Shown piece after piece: positions 19,876-28,395 of a DNA stretch of 64,000 nt. The notes beneath the pieces were generated by a model. That model worked only from the letters and a program-made list of their open reading frames with translations, made no database searches and was not told the origin of the DNA. The DNA lies in NCBI RefSeq assembly GCF_021390475.1, contig NZ_JAJUWS010000015.1, forward strand, positions 60,296 to 124,295. Reading direction: 5' to 3'. A program made the translations under genes and the position numbers. The stretch's first letter is position 1. Every line of letters begins with the position of its first letter. This stretch comes from Streptomyces sp. ST2-7A (GTDB lineage: Bacteria > Actinomycetota > Actinomycetes > Streptomycetales > Streptomycetaceae).

Positions 19876-21649
19876 GGGGGGCCTCCGGTGCGGTCGGCTG
19901 GGGGGCTGCGGTGCCCCCGGGGGACGCTACGTGCCGGTAATCCCCCGCCGCAAGATCGGCGACGGCCCCGTCGGGAATGGCGGTGGTCACACCCGGGGGC
20001 GGAGTGCCGTCCCCTTCCGTCCCACCGTCCCCGCCCGTCGTGTCCTTCCCCGGGACCTCCCGCTTCCCCTCGCCCGGCCCCATCCGCTCGCGGGGCAGGC
20101 GCAGCGCCGCGAGGGCCCCGAGCAGGAGCAGCAGCGCACTGGCCGCCAGGGCCGCGTGGGTACCGGCGACGAAGGCGTCCACGGCAGCCGCGTGCAGGGC
20201 TGCCCCGGTCTCCCCGCCGATCGCGTCGGCGACCGCCCGGGCCTCTCCCAGGGAGTGGCCGACGGCGACCCGGTCCTCGTCCCCCAGACCGCCCACCGCA
20301 CGCACGGCGGGGGCGTAGACGGCGTTCATGACGCTCCCCAGCAGGGCGATGCCGATGCCCGCCCCGAACTGGTAGGCGGTCTCGCCCAGCGAGGCGGCCT
20401 CCCCCGCCTGATCCGCCGGCGCGTCGTTGATCATCGACTCGTAGGAGCCGAAGAGGGTGGTCTCCAGACCGAAGCCCAGCATCACGAACCCGGTGATCAG
20501 CAGGGCGGGGTTGTCGTGGTGGCCGATCTGCATCAGCAACAGGACGGCCAGCGCGGTGAGGACGAATCCCCCGGAGATCATCAGGCGGGGCCCCATGAGC
20601 CGCAGCATCCACGCCCCCATCAGCCCGGCGGCGATCGCGGCCAGACTCAGCGGCAACAGGCGCAGACCGGTCTGCAGCGGGCTCAGCCCCAGCACCAACT
20701 GCAGGTACTGCGCGGCGATCAGCGCCAGTCCCACCAGGGCCAGCACGGTCAGGACGATGCAGCCGACGGAGGTGCCGAAGGCCGGCCGGGAGAAGGCCGT
20801 CAGGTCGATCAGCGGGTGCGGCCGGGACCGCTGGCGGCGGACGAAGGCGATGAGCAGCACCGCCCCCATCGCACCCACCAGGAAGGTCCAGGGCGTGAGG
20901 AGGTGCCCGCCGCCGATCCGCTTGACGGCCAGGATGACGCAGAACAGGCCCGCCGCGCCCATCAGGGCGCCCGGCACGTCCCACGGACCGGTTCCCACCC
21001 GCCCCCGGGACTCGGGGAGCAGCCGGGCCCCCACCGGGAGGCAGATCGCCATGAGCGGGATGTTGATCAGGAACACCGAACCCCACCAGAAGTGCTCCAG
21101 CAGGATCCCGGCCACCAACGGCCCCACGGCGGCTCCGACGGCGGCGACCGCGCTCCATACGCCGATGGCCATCGCCCTCTCCCGTCGATCGGGGAAGACG
21201 TGGCGCAGGATGGAGAGGGTGGCGGGCATGATCATGGCCCCGCCCACACCGAGCAGGGACCGCGCGGTGATCAACAGGGGGGCGGAGGTCGCGCAGGCCG
21301 CCAGGGCCGAGGCGAGGCCGAAACAGGCGTAGCCCATCAGGAGCACCCGACGGCGACCGATCCGGTCCCCCAGGGTGCCGAAGAGGATCAGCAGCGAGGC
21401 GCAGACCAGCGGGTACACGTCCACGATCCACAACAGCTCGATCGGACCGGGTCGCAGGTCCGCGCTCACCGCGGGTATGGCCACGTGCAGGACGGTGGCG
21501 TCGAGGGCCACCAGGAACAGGCTCGCGCAGAGCACGACCAGGACGGCCCAGCGATTGGTCGGGCCCGCGGCGGGCGGGGCCGGGACGGGTGGGGCCACGG
21601 GGGCCCGGTCACCGATGCCGGGCGGATTGGCCCCGGACGTCTGCGCCAT
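19835..21649 (-). CDS. DHA2 family 14-TM MFS drug exporter
   Basis: A 604-residue major facilitator of the EmrB/QacA (DHA2) type with about 14 membrane segments (residues about 35-510). The family motifs are LDATVLHVAIP in TM1, DRIGRRRVLLMG between TM2 and TM3, and the antiporter motif C equivalent near GVWSAVAAVGAAVGPLVAGIL. A long hydrophilic C-terminal tail (about 520-604) is Gly/Pro/Thr rich. The ATG at 21649 is 5 bp after GGGAGG, while a GTG 6 bp upstream would be too close, so ATG is chosen. It likely exports a hydrophobic drug or metabolite by proton antiport. It overlaps the downstream acyl-CoA dehydrogenase gene. No regulator is adjacent. Confidence 0.93.
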   Translation of the reverse strand: MAQTSGANPPGIGDRAPVAPPVPAPPAAGPTNRWAVLVVLCASLFLVALDATVLHVAIPAVSADLRPGPIELLWIVDVYPLVCASLLILFGTLGDRIGRRRVLLMGYACFGLASALAACATSAPLLITARSLLGVGGAMIMPATLSILRHVFPDRRERAMAIGVWSAVAAVGAAVGPLVAGILLEHFWWGSVFLINIPLMAICLPVGARLLPESRGRVGTGPWDVPGALMGAAGLFCVILAVKRIGGGHLLTPWTFLVGAMGAVLLIAFVRRQRSRPHPLIDLTAFSRPAFGTSVGCIVLTVLALVGLALIAAQYLQLVLGLSPLQTGLRLLPLSLAAIAAGLMGAWMLRLMGPRLMISGGFVLTALAVLLLMQIGHHDNPALLITGFVMLGFGLETTLFGSYESMINDAPADQAGEAASLGETAYQFGAGIGIALLGSVMNAVYAPAVRAVGGLGDEDRVAVGHSLGEARAVADAIGGETGAALHAAAVDAFVAGTHAALAASALLLLLGALAALRLPRERMGPGEGKREVPGKDTTGGDGGTEGDGTPPPGVTTAIPDGAVADLAAGDYRHVASPGGTAAPQPTAPEAPHAGSTPAAPLRPR

Positions 21650-22190
21650 CTGCACCTCCCTCTCCGCACCGACCCGATGGGTCGGGGCCGTGGGTCACCC
21701 CCGCGCCCGGGAGAAGGCCGGGTGAACCGGACGCGACGGAGGCGGTGCGGGGGACGGACGAGGAGTTAGCGTACGCCGGCGCCGGAAGCCGCTTCGCATC
21801 CACGAATCCCGGAGGGCCCTCCCGGCGGGGGACGGGGGCGGTGGGGGCGGGGCCGTGGGGTGCCCCGAGTGGGAGAACCCGGCCCGCCGGGAGGGGCGGA
21901 GGAGGGCTCTTCGGCGAGGCTCGCGGGAGGCCCCCGGGCCGCCGACCTTTTCGAATCGTTCACGGGGAGTTCGTCGGCGACGGGTTCGCACCGGCACGAA
22001 GCACGAAGAGGGGGCGGGGGAAGACGGAGGGAGCGTTCCCTCCCTCGGGACGAACATCACACCCGGATCCGGGATCCCCCGGCTTCGCGTCGGGCCGCGC
22101 AGCGCCGGACCGGAGGGACGGGAAAACCGGACGGAAGGCGAATTCCCCCCGGCCCGGCCCGCTTCCGGAGGCCCGGCGGAATCCCACCGG

Positions 22191-22218
22191 CCCCGCCCCG
22201 GCCCGGGCCGGGGCGGGG
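22191..22218. repeat. 28-bp perfect palindrome
   Basis: The 28 bases read the same on both strands (arms of 14, starting CCCCGCCCCGG and meeting at CCC|GGG) with no loop. It is made only of G and C. It lies 285 bp upstream of the PAP2 start and is not placed after any gene end, so a simple terminator role is not obvious. Confidence 0.85.
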
Positions 22219-22490
22219 AAACGAGCCGGCGCGAAGGGCGGAAACCGCTTCCCCTCCGTACCGTTTCCCGCCGGGGAACGTCGGATCCCCCGAACGGTCG
22301 ATCCCGTTCCAATCGGAAGAGGAATTCCGATTCCCCTCGCCCAACCCCCGGAAAAGGGTGGCCGTATTCCACCGCGGGTCTTCGGAACGGCGTCCGATCG
22401 GCCCATGGATGACGACACGGAAGATCGCGCCCCGATCACACCCGTGTCACGGCACGCCGGTTCGACTCGAAACGCCCGGATCACCGGCTG

Positions 22491-22496
22491 TAATCT
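22491..22496 (+). promoter_or_regulatory. -10 element of a leaderless transcript (PAP2 gene)
   Basis: TAATCT at 22491-22496 is 7 bp before the GTG at 22504, with no ribosome site between, so transcription would start at the GTG. It supports choosing this start over the ATG at 22573. Confidence 0.45.
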
Positions 22497-22503
22497 GGCG
22501 TGC

Positions 22504-23487
22504 GTGAACACCCGACGGATCTTTGCCCGGCTGGAGCAGGAGCCGCAGCGTCCCCACGCGGCGGCTCCCGCCATGAGCCCTGTGCGCAAAGCCCTGTTCG
22601 GGGCCACGGCGGCCTTCTACTCGACGATCGTGGCGGCCGTTCTCGCCACGTCCCCGCTGGTCCGCCTGGACTGGCAGGTGATGTTCTTCCGACCCTACAA
22701 GCAGTGGCCGGAACTGCACCCCTTCCTGGATTGGTTCGTCGTCCTGGGGCAGCGCGGACCGACGGCGGTACTCATCGCCGCGTGGCTGGGCTGGCGCTCC
22801 TGGCGCCAGCGCACCCTGCGCCCCCTGTTGGTGATGGGCACCGCCCTGCTGCTGCTCAACGTCACGGTGGGGGCCGCCAAGCTCGGCATGGGACGGGAGG
22901 GGCCGCACTACGCGAACGTGGTGGGCTCCAACGAGATGTTCCTGACCGGGGACATATTTCCCTCCGGGCACACCGCCAACGCGGTGGTGACCTGGGGCAT
23001 CCTGGCCTACCTGGCCACCACCCCGCAGGCACGACGGATCCTGTCGGTGACGGCCGCGTTCTTCGCGCTGGGAGTGGGGACCACCACCGCCTACCTGGGC
23101 ACGCACTGGGTCAGCGACGTGCTGCTGGGCTGGGCGGCGGGGCTGCTGATCCTGCTCGCGCTGCCCTGGTTCGAGCCGCTGATCGCCCGGGTGGAGGTGC
23201 GGATCCTGACCACCAGGGACCACCTGCGGGCGCGGATGGCCGCGGCCCGGGAACCGCAGCGGCGTCCCGCGCCGCGCCGCCCGGCTCCGCGCCCCTCCCC
23301 GGTCGCCCCGTCCCCGCTCGGGGACCGCCGGCCGGCGGGCGAGCCCGCCGTGGCCGGCCGGGTACGGCCGGGTGTCCGGCCGACACCGGTCGAGCGGCGA
23401 CCGCATCGGGCCTCGCCCGTCGGTCGGTCGCACCCCGGCGGGCGCCCGTCGGGCGACCACCCCTCGCGCTCCGTGGGCAGCCACTGA
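22504..23487 (+). CDS. PAP2 family membrane phosphatase
   Basis: A 327-residue integral membrane lipid phosphatase. About five to six hydrophobic spans lie between residues 32 and 225. The PAP2 signature is complete: KLGMGREGP (126-134, variant of KxxxxxxRP), PSGH (153-156) and YLGTHWVSD (197-205, catalytic His201 and Asp205). Such enzymes dephosphorylate phosphatidic acid or undecaprenyl pyrophosphate on the outer membrane face; which one is not decidable. The C-terminal ~100 residues are an unusual soluble tail rich in Arg and Pro (RRPAPRRPAPRPSP). The start is taken at GTG 22504, supported by a -10 box 7 bp upstream. Confidence 0.9.
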   Translation: MNTRRIFARLEQEPQRPHAAAPAMSPVRKALFGATAAFYSTIVAAVLATSPLVRLDWQVMFFRPYKQWPELHPFLDWFVVLGQRGPTAVLIAAWLGWRSWRQRTLRPLLVMGTALLLLNVTVGAAKLGMGREGPHYANVVGSNEMFLTGDIFPSGHTANAVVTWGILAYLATTPQARRILSVTAAFFALGVGTTTAYLGTHWVSDVLLGWAAGLLILLALPWFEPLIARVEVRILTTRDHLRARMAAAREPQRRPAPRRPAPRPSPVAPSPLGDRRPAGEPAVAGRVRPGVRPTPVERRPHRASPVGRSHPGGRPSGDHPSRSVGSH

Positions 23488-23536
23488 CGGTCCCGGCGGC
23501 GGCGCACGGCCGGGGGGAGGGTTCCGCGGGTGGGCC

Positions 23537-23887
23537 TCAGCCCTCCCAGGCCCGCACCACGCGCCCGGCCTCCACGGCCAGGTTGAGGCGTCCGGCGATG
23601 TACTCCATGGTGATCACCGCGTCCGGCGGGAGAACGCGCACGGTGGACCAACCGCGTTCGGCGGCCCGGCGGCGGGCATCGGCCTCCGGCAGTCCGACAT
23701 AGGCGTCGGTGCCCTCGTTCGGGAGGTGCGTCGGGGGGCCGGTGGGGTCCGGGACGGCCCCGGCGGAGCCCGGGACCTCCGGTACGCCGGGCGGGTTGCC
23801 CGGCGGCTCAGCGGTCCCACCGGGCGGGAAGGGGCGACGACCGGGCTCCCGATCGGGGGGGTCGGGAATGTGCGATGTGGGTGCCAT
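23537..23887 (-). CDS. I78 peptidase-inhibitor-like protein
   Basis: A 116-residue protein. The C-terminal ~55 residues (AYVGLPEADARRRAAERGWSTVRVLPPDAVITMEYIAGRLNLAVEAGRVVRAWEG) match the proteinase inhibitor I78 pattern: G-x2-E-x-A near the start, a VR.L segment, an MEY...RLN core and a terminal G. The N-terminal ~60 residues are Pro/Gly-rich and disordered, with no signal peptide. Known I78 members block serine proteases such as subtilisin, but many family members have no tested activity. The ATG at 23885-23887 is preceded by GGTGGG. It is convergent with the PAP2 gene. Confidence 0.75.
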   Translation of the reverse strand: MAPTSHIPDPPDREPGRRPFPPGGTAEPPGNPPGVPEVPGSAGAVPDPTGPPTHLPNEGTDAYVGLPEADARRRAAERGWSTVRVLPPDAVITMEYIAGRLNLAVEAGRVVRAWEG

Positions 23888-24708
23888 GCCACCCACCGTA
23901 GGCGCCCGTGCCGCCACCCGGAAGGCGCAATCCCCCTCGGTGGCCCCTCGGCGTGTCGTGTCACGGTTCCATCACATCGGCTCCCGCCGGCCGACCGTTC
24001 GGCAACGCCGTCCGAACCGGTGTCACCGGCCCACCGGGGGAATCCGGGGAAGGCCTGTGGTTCTTCCTCGAATTCCGTCGGGGAATGTCCCGGGGATTCG
24101 AAGGGAAAGCATTCCGTTCGAAAATTGTCCGAGAACCATCGTCCCCCCTCTCGGAGGTGTCGGGATTTCGTCGGGCGCGCCCCGGAGCAATCGGAGGGAA
24201 TGCCGGGGCGACATTCCCCGCCGGTTTCCCCTCGTCGTTTCCGAACGGATCGTCCCGGCAGTCGGGGCGGGATTCCCTTCGGATCCCGTCTTCCCCTCGC
24301 GCGGACCGGAAGCGGGTCCGGTACCCCGGGAGGGCGGGAGGAACCGGAGCGGGGAACCCCCGCCGGGACACGACCGCCCCCGACGGATGTTCTCCGGGGG
24401 GTGGGAGCGGGTTCCCGCGTGCCCCCGACTCCCCGGCGGGGCGAAGGAAACCGGTGCCGAGCCGGGATTTCGCGACGTGGCGGGCCCCCGGACCGCAACG
24501 ATCCTTCACGACCGTTCCCCGTCGTTTCCCCATGGATCGGCCCGACACCTCCCAAAACCGACGTCATGAACGGCGCCGGCCGGCACGATCCCGAACGGAT
24601 CGACGTCCGCCCGGGCGTGACCCCGACCCCCTCCCGGCGTTGAGCAGGGCAACAGAACCGCCCACCGCCCGCACGCGTGCCGTACCGGGCCGGAACCGAG
24701 GAGCACCA
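23888..24708. other. 821-bp non-coding tract rich in GGGAA/TTCCC
   Basis: No credible gene is seen on either strand. From about 24040 to 24540 it has the same texture as the tract at 21950-22400: dense GGGAA, GGAAT and TTCCC words, and lower GC than coding DNA. A hairpin GGGAATG/CATTCCC lies at 24196-24218. It separates the divergent I78-like gene and the 262-residue hypothetical gene. Confidence 0.5.
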
Positions 24709-25497
24709 GTGCCCACCATGCTCGACGTCAGTGACGACGTACGCGCCGAGATCGGCGATGAAGAGGCCGATCGGCTGCTCGCCGGTGAAACCGCCCCCGG
24801 CGCCTACGACTGCACGTCGTGCCGGACCCCGGGCGATCCGGAGCGCGATCCCACCAGCACCGTGCTCTTCGTCGGCGAGGAGACGGCGGTCCTGGCCTTC
24901 GCCCACGCCGGCTGCCTGCCCTCCCGGGTGGTACCGGTCTCCGAGGAACAGCTGCGCGGTGCCGTACAGACGATCACCGGCGAGCAGCCACCCGTCTCCG
25001 CGGAGGAGTTGGGGGGTACGCCCCGTCAGGCCGTGCTCGGGGTGACCTGTGGTCAGATCGCGGTGGGCGACGACCTCTACCCCGCCCTGGTGATCGAGCC
25101 GACGGCCCCCATCGCCCGGCCGGGCAGCGACGGACCGGAGGACGTCTTCCTCGAACTGCTGGGGGAGCAGGGTTTCCAGCGGGTCGCCGACCCGGGCCGC
25201 ATGCCGGAGGAACTGCCGGGCTGGTCGGTGCTGATGGTGGACGGCGAGTTGCACTCCATCCTCCAGCCGGGCCTGGTCGGGGCGCCCTCGGCGCCGTGGT
25301 GGCAGGCCCACCGCCCACTGGCGCTGACCGACGAGTGGCGGGCCACCGCCAAGGACCGGCACACGGTCCTGGTCTACGCGGCCCCGGTGGGCACCATCGG
25401 GCGGCAGCCCCGCGAGGACCTGCTCCGGGTGGCGCTGGAGAAGGCCGCGGTGGACGGCGCCCTGGTCGCCGCGGCGCTGCCGCTCTCCGGCACCTGA
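24709..25497 (+). CDS. Conserved actinobacterial protein with CxxC...HxxC motif
   Basis: A 262-residue soluble protein that I recognise only as a conserved streptomycete hypothetical. Near the N-terminus, CTSC (Cys35, Cys38) and HAGC (His66, Cys69) could form one zinc site. Several beta-rich segments follow (TVLFVGEETAVLAFAH, RQAVLGVTCGQIAVGDDLYPALVIEPTAPI, VLMVDGELHSIL). The C-terminus VDGALVAAALPLSGT is hydrophobic but too short for a membrane span. The GTG at 24709 has GAGGAG about 6 bp upstream. A long non-coding tract precedes it. Zinc binding is inference from spacing. Confidence 0.85.
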   Translation: MPTMLDVSDDVRAEIGDEEADRLLAGETAPGAYDCTSCRTPGDPERDPTSTVLFVGEETAVLAFAHAGCLPSRVVPVSEEQLRGAVQTITGEQPPVSAEELGGTPRQAVLGVTCGQIAVGDDLYPALVIEPTAPIARPGSDGPEDVFLELLGEQGFQRVADPGRMPEELPGWSVLMVDGELHSILQPGLVGAPSAPWWQAHRPLALTDEWRATAKDRHTVLVYAAPVGTIGRQPREDLLRVALEKAAVDGALVAAALPLSGT

Positions 25498-25643
25498 CCC
25501 CCGGGGCCGGGTGCCCCGGCGCGGGCACCCGGCCCCGCCGATCCCGGTGGGTACGGGGCGCGGAGACGGGGCCGCGCTCCCGGCCGCGGCGACTTCCCGG
25601 GCCTTTCCCCGCATCCGTGCCGGGTCCCGCTCGTTGACCGGGC

Positions 25644-26033
25644 GTGCAGCCCATCGACTCGTCCCGTTCCGACACCGGCGGACAGGGGCGCCACCGGCAC
25701 CCCACCGGTCTGGTGCCCGCCCTGCGGATTCCGCCGCCCCCGCCCCGACCGACCGTCTCCGCGACGCCGATCTACGACGCCCTGTGCGCGGAGTACCGCA
25801 GGCTCTTCCGGACCCTTCCCGGGGACCGGTCCGGGGAGGAGGAGTCCTTCGACGCGTTCGCGAACCGGATCTCCTCACGCGGCGGGGCGGTGCGCATCGC
25901 CGAGGCGTTCGGCCGTCAGCCGGTGCGCGGCGAGGGCGTCGACGGCCGGGGCGCGGGGGGCCCGACCTCACGGACGACCGGATCGGCCACCCGGGGGATG
26001 CTGATGCCTCCCCGCCGGTCCTCGGACCCCTGA
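25644..26033 (+). CDS. Small conserved protein of unknown function
   Basis: A 129-residue protein starting at GTG 25644, where no strong ribosome site is visible. The N-terminus is Pro-rich (about 1-40). The middle (SATPIYDALCAEYRRLFRTLPGDRSGEEESFDAFANRISSRG) looks like a folded helical unit resembling small conserved streptomycete proteins. The C-terminus is low complexity. Third-position GC is high, and a hairpin starts 2 bp after the stop, both of which support a real gene. Function unknown. Confidence 0.6.
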   Translation: MQPIDSSRSDTGGQGRHRHPTGLVPALRIPPPPPRPTVSATPIYDALCAEYRRLFRTLPGDRSGEEESFDAFANRISSRGGAVRIAEAFGRQPVRGEGVDGRGAGGPTSRTTGSATRGMLMPPRRSSDP

Positions 26034-26034
26034 G

Positions 26035-26074
26035 CCCGCCCTCCCGCTCCCGGCCCCCGCGCTCCGAGGGCGGG
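26035..26074. terminator. Bidirectional hairpin terminator
   Basis: CCCGCCCTC (26035-26043) pairs perfectly with GAGGGCGGG (26066-26074). It starts directly after the small gene and also lies downstream of the convergent der gene. Confidence 0.6.
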
Positions 26075-26133
26075 GCGCCCGGAACCGGCCCCCGGTCGCG
26101 CTCCGTCACCCCCGGCGCCCCCGTGGCCCCGGG

Positions 26134-27594
26134 TCAGGAGCGGCGGTTGCCGCGCTTCTCCCGAACCCGCACCGAGACCTGGATCGGGCTGCCCTCGAAG
26201 CCGAAGCGCTCCCGCAGCCGACGCTCGATGAAGCGCCGGTAACCCGCCTCGAGGAAGCCGGAGGCGAAGAGCACGAACCGGGGCGGACGGGTGCCGGCCT
26301 GGGTGCCGAACAGGATGCGCGGCTGCTTGCCGCCCCGCACGGGGTGCGGGTGCGCGGCGACCAGTTCACCGAGGAAGGCGTTGAGTTTGCCGGTGGGCAC
26401 CCGGGTGTCCCAGCTCTCCAGCGCCGTCTCCAGCGCGGGCACCAGCTTCTCCAGGTGCCGGCCGGTCCGCGCGGAGAGGTTGACCCGGGGTGCCCAGCGC
26501 ACCTGCACCAGGTCCCGCTCGATCTCCCGCTCGAGGTAGAACCGGCGCTCCTCGTCGAGGGTGTCCCACTTGTTGTAGGCCAGGACCAGGGCACGGCCGG
26601 CGTCCACCGCCATCGAGATGATGCGGGTGTCCTGGACGCTGATCGGCTCGCTGACGTCGATGAGCACCACTGCCGCCTCGGCCTTCTCGACGGCCGCGGC
26701 GGTGCGCAGGGAGGCGTAGTAGTCGGCGCCCTCCTGCAGGTGCACCCGGCGACGGATACCGGCGGTGTCCACGAACCGCCAGGTCCGGTCACCCAGTTCG
26801 ATCAACTCGTCCACCGGGTCCCGGGTGGTGCCGGCCTGTTCGTCCACCACCACGCGCTCCTCCCCCGCCAGCTTGTTGAGCAGGGAGGACTTACCGACGT
26901 TGGGACGACCGACCAGGGCGATCCGCCGGGGTCCGCCGACCGTCTCGCCGAAGCTCTCCGCCGGGGCCTGCGGCATCGCGTCCAGGACCGCGTCCAACAG
27001 GTCGCCGGTGCCCCGTCCGTGCAGCGCGGAGATCGGGTGCGGCTCGCCCAGGCCGAGCGACCAGAGGGCGGTCGCGTCGGCCTCGCCGGAGGGGCCGTCC
27101 ACCTTGTTGGCGCACAGCACCACCGGCTTGCCGGCGCGGCGCAGCAGCTTGACCACGGCCTCGTCGGTGTCGGTGGCGCCGACTGTGGCGTCCACGACCA
27201 GGATCACCGCGTCGGCGGCGGCGATGGCGAACTCGGCCTGGGCGGCGACCGCCGCGTCGATGCCGAGTACGTCCTGCTCCCAGCCACCGGTATCCACCAC
27301 CTTGAAGCGGCGGCCGGCCCACTCGGCGTGGTAGGTCACCCGGTCCCGGGTGACGCCCGGGCGGTCCTCCACGACCGCCTCGCGTCGCCCCAGGATCCGG
27401 TTGACCAGGGTCGACTTGCCGACATTGGGGCGGCCGACGACGGCCAGCACCGGCTGTGGACCGCCACCGGCGGCCATCTCGCCGCGCAGTTCGTCGGCCT
27501 CGAAGCCCTCTTCCTCGGCGAGCCGCAGGAATTCGGCGTACTCCTCCTCGCCGACCCCCGTGGGTGCCGGGGCGGGGGTGTTCTCCTCGTGCAT
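26134..27594 (-). CDS. der: Ribosome-assembly GTPase Der (EngA)
   Basis: A 486-residue double GTPase needed for 50S subunit maturation. G domain 1 begins [18 protein letters not shown] (about 53-70) with DTGG and NKVD. G domain 2 begins [18 protein letters not shown] (about 227-244) with DTAGIRRR and NKWD. A C-terminal KH-like domain ends [14 protein letters not shown]. The first ~45 residues are an acidic actinobacterial extension. The ATG is at 27594. It is the distal member of the minus-strand run cmk, plsC-like, der; a 90-bp gap separates it from the acyltransferase. Confidence 0.97.
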   Translation of the reverse strand: MHEENTPAPAPTGVGEEEYAEFLRLAEEEGFEADELRGEMAAGGGPQPVLAVVGRPNVGKSTLVNRILGRREAVVEDRPGVTRDRVTYHAEWAGRRFKVVDTGGWEQDVLGIDAAVAAQAEFAIAAADAVILVVDATVGATDTDEAVVKLLRRAGKPVVLCANKVDGPSGEADATALWSLGLGEPHPISALHGRGTGDLLDAVLDAMPQAPAESFGETVGGPRRIALVGRPNVGKSSLLNKLAGEERVVVDEQAGTTRDPVDELIELGDRTWRFVDTAGIRRRVHLQEGADYYASLRTAAAVEKAEAAVVLIDVSEPISVQDTRIISMAVDAGRALVLAYNKWDTLDEERRFYLEREIERDLVQVRWAPRVNLSARTGRHLEKLVPALETALESWDTRVPTGKLNAFLGELVAAHPHPVRGGKQPRILFGTQAGTRPPRFVLFASGFLEAGYRRFIERRLRERFGFEGSPIQVSVRVREKRGNRRS

Positions 27595-27684
27595 GGTCCG
27601 TCTCCAGCGTCGTGCGTCGTACGTGGCTTGGTCTGTTGGTCGGGCCGCCGACCCCCGCGGGGCCGGGATCCGACCGGGGCGAGG

Positions 27685-28395
27685 TCAGCGGCCGGTGAGG
27701 CGGCGGGCCCGGGTCAGGTGTTCCTCCAGCCGGCCGCGCAACCGCTCCGTCGCCGCGTCCAGCGCCGCCCTGGTGCGGCGGGCACCCGGTTCCGCCGCGA
27801 CGAAGGGATCGCCGAAAACGACGTCGACGCGTCCGCGCAGCGGGGGCAGGACCGGCACCAGGCGGCTGCGCCGATCCGCGCCGCCGAGCACCGCCACCGG
27901 CACCACGGGGGCGCCGGAGCGCACCGCGAAGTAGGCCAGACCCCCGCGCAGGGCGGCGAAGTCCCCCGCCCCCCGGCTGCCCTCGGGGAAGATCCCCAGC
28001 ACCCCGCCGCGCTCGAGTACCCCCAGCGCGGAGACGACGGCGGTGCGGTCGGTGCCACCCCGGTCCACGGGTATCTGTCCGATGCCGGTCAGGAAGCGTC
28101 CCAGCGGCCCGACGAACGCCTCCCGCTTGATCAGGAAGTGCACCGGCCGGGGAGCGGTGCCCATCAGGACCGGGCCGTCCACGTTGTGGGCGTGGTTGAC
28201 GGCCAGGATCACGGGGCCGGACGCCGGCACCCGGTGGGCGCCCAGCACGCGGGGGCGCCAGGCGCCGTGGATCAGGCCGATGCCGATGCGTCGGCCGACG
28301 GCCGCTCCGCGCGGCGTGGGAGGTATGGCCCCCGGGGCGCCGGGCGCGCCCGATCGGCGGGGCGCGACGGCGGGTCGGGCCGGGTCGGGGATCAC
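27685..28395 (-). CDS. PlsC-like lysophospholipid acyltransferase
   Basis: A 236-residue acyltransferase of the 1-acylglycerol-3-phosphate O-acyltransferase family. The catalytic HX4D motif is NHAHNVDG, followed by FPEGSRGAGDFAALRGGLAYFAVRSGAPVVPVAVLGG, the substrate-binding block III/IV. No strong membrane span is visible, suggesting peripheral association. The GTG at 28395 overlaps the cmk stop (GTGA), so it is coupled to cytidylate kinase. CTP and phosphatidic acid metabolism meet in CDP-diacylglycerol synthesis, giving a plausible reason for the pairing. The exact acyl donor is unknown. Confidence 0.9.
   Translation of the reverse strand: MIPDPARPAVAPRRSGAPGAPGAIPPTPRGAAVGRRIGIGLIHGAWRPRVLGAHRVPASGPVILAVNHAHNVDGPVLMGTAPRPVHFLIKREAFVGPLGRFLTGIGQIPVDRGGTDRTAVVSALGVLERGGVLGIFPEGSRGAGDFAALRGGLAYFAVRSGAPVVPVAVLGGADRRSRLVPVLPPLRGRVDVVFGDPFVAAEPGARRTRAALDAATERLRGRLEEHLTRARRLTGR

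Larger units (their letters stand above)
21650..22503. other. 854-bp non-coding tract rich in GGGAA/TTCCC and hairpins
   Basis: No frame looks coding: third-position GC is not raised and no family motif appears. Between about 21950 and 22400 the tract is dense in GGGAA, GGAAT, TTCCC and ATTCC words. It contains hairpins at 22026-22043 (7-bp stem, 4-nt loop) and 22311-22332 (8-bp stem), and a 28-bp perfect palindrome at 22191-22218. It separates the divergent exporter and PAP2 genes and is much longer than other divergent spacers here. Confidence 0.55.

Noticed and set aside
21860..22507. Open frames of about 215 codons on both strands in the left GGGAA/TTCCC tract
   Set aside because: Composition lacks the third-position GC of real genes, products are Arg/Pro/Gly text, and no ribosome site or motif is seen.
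23961..24569. Open frames of 195-286 codons in the right GGGAA/TTCCC tract
   Set aside because: Same lack of codon bias and motifs; they overlap each other on both strands.
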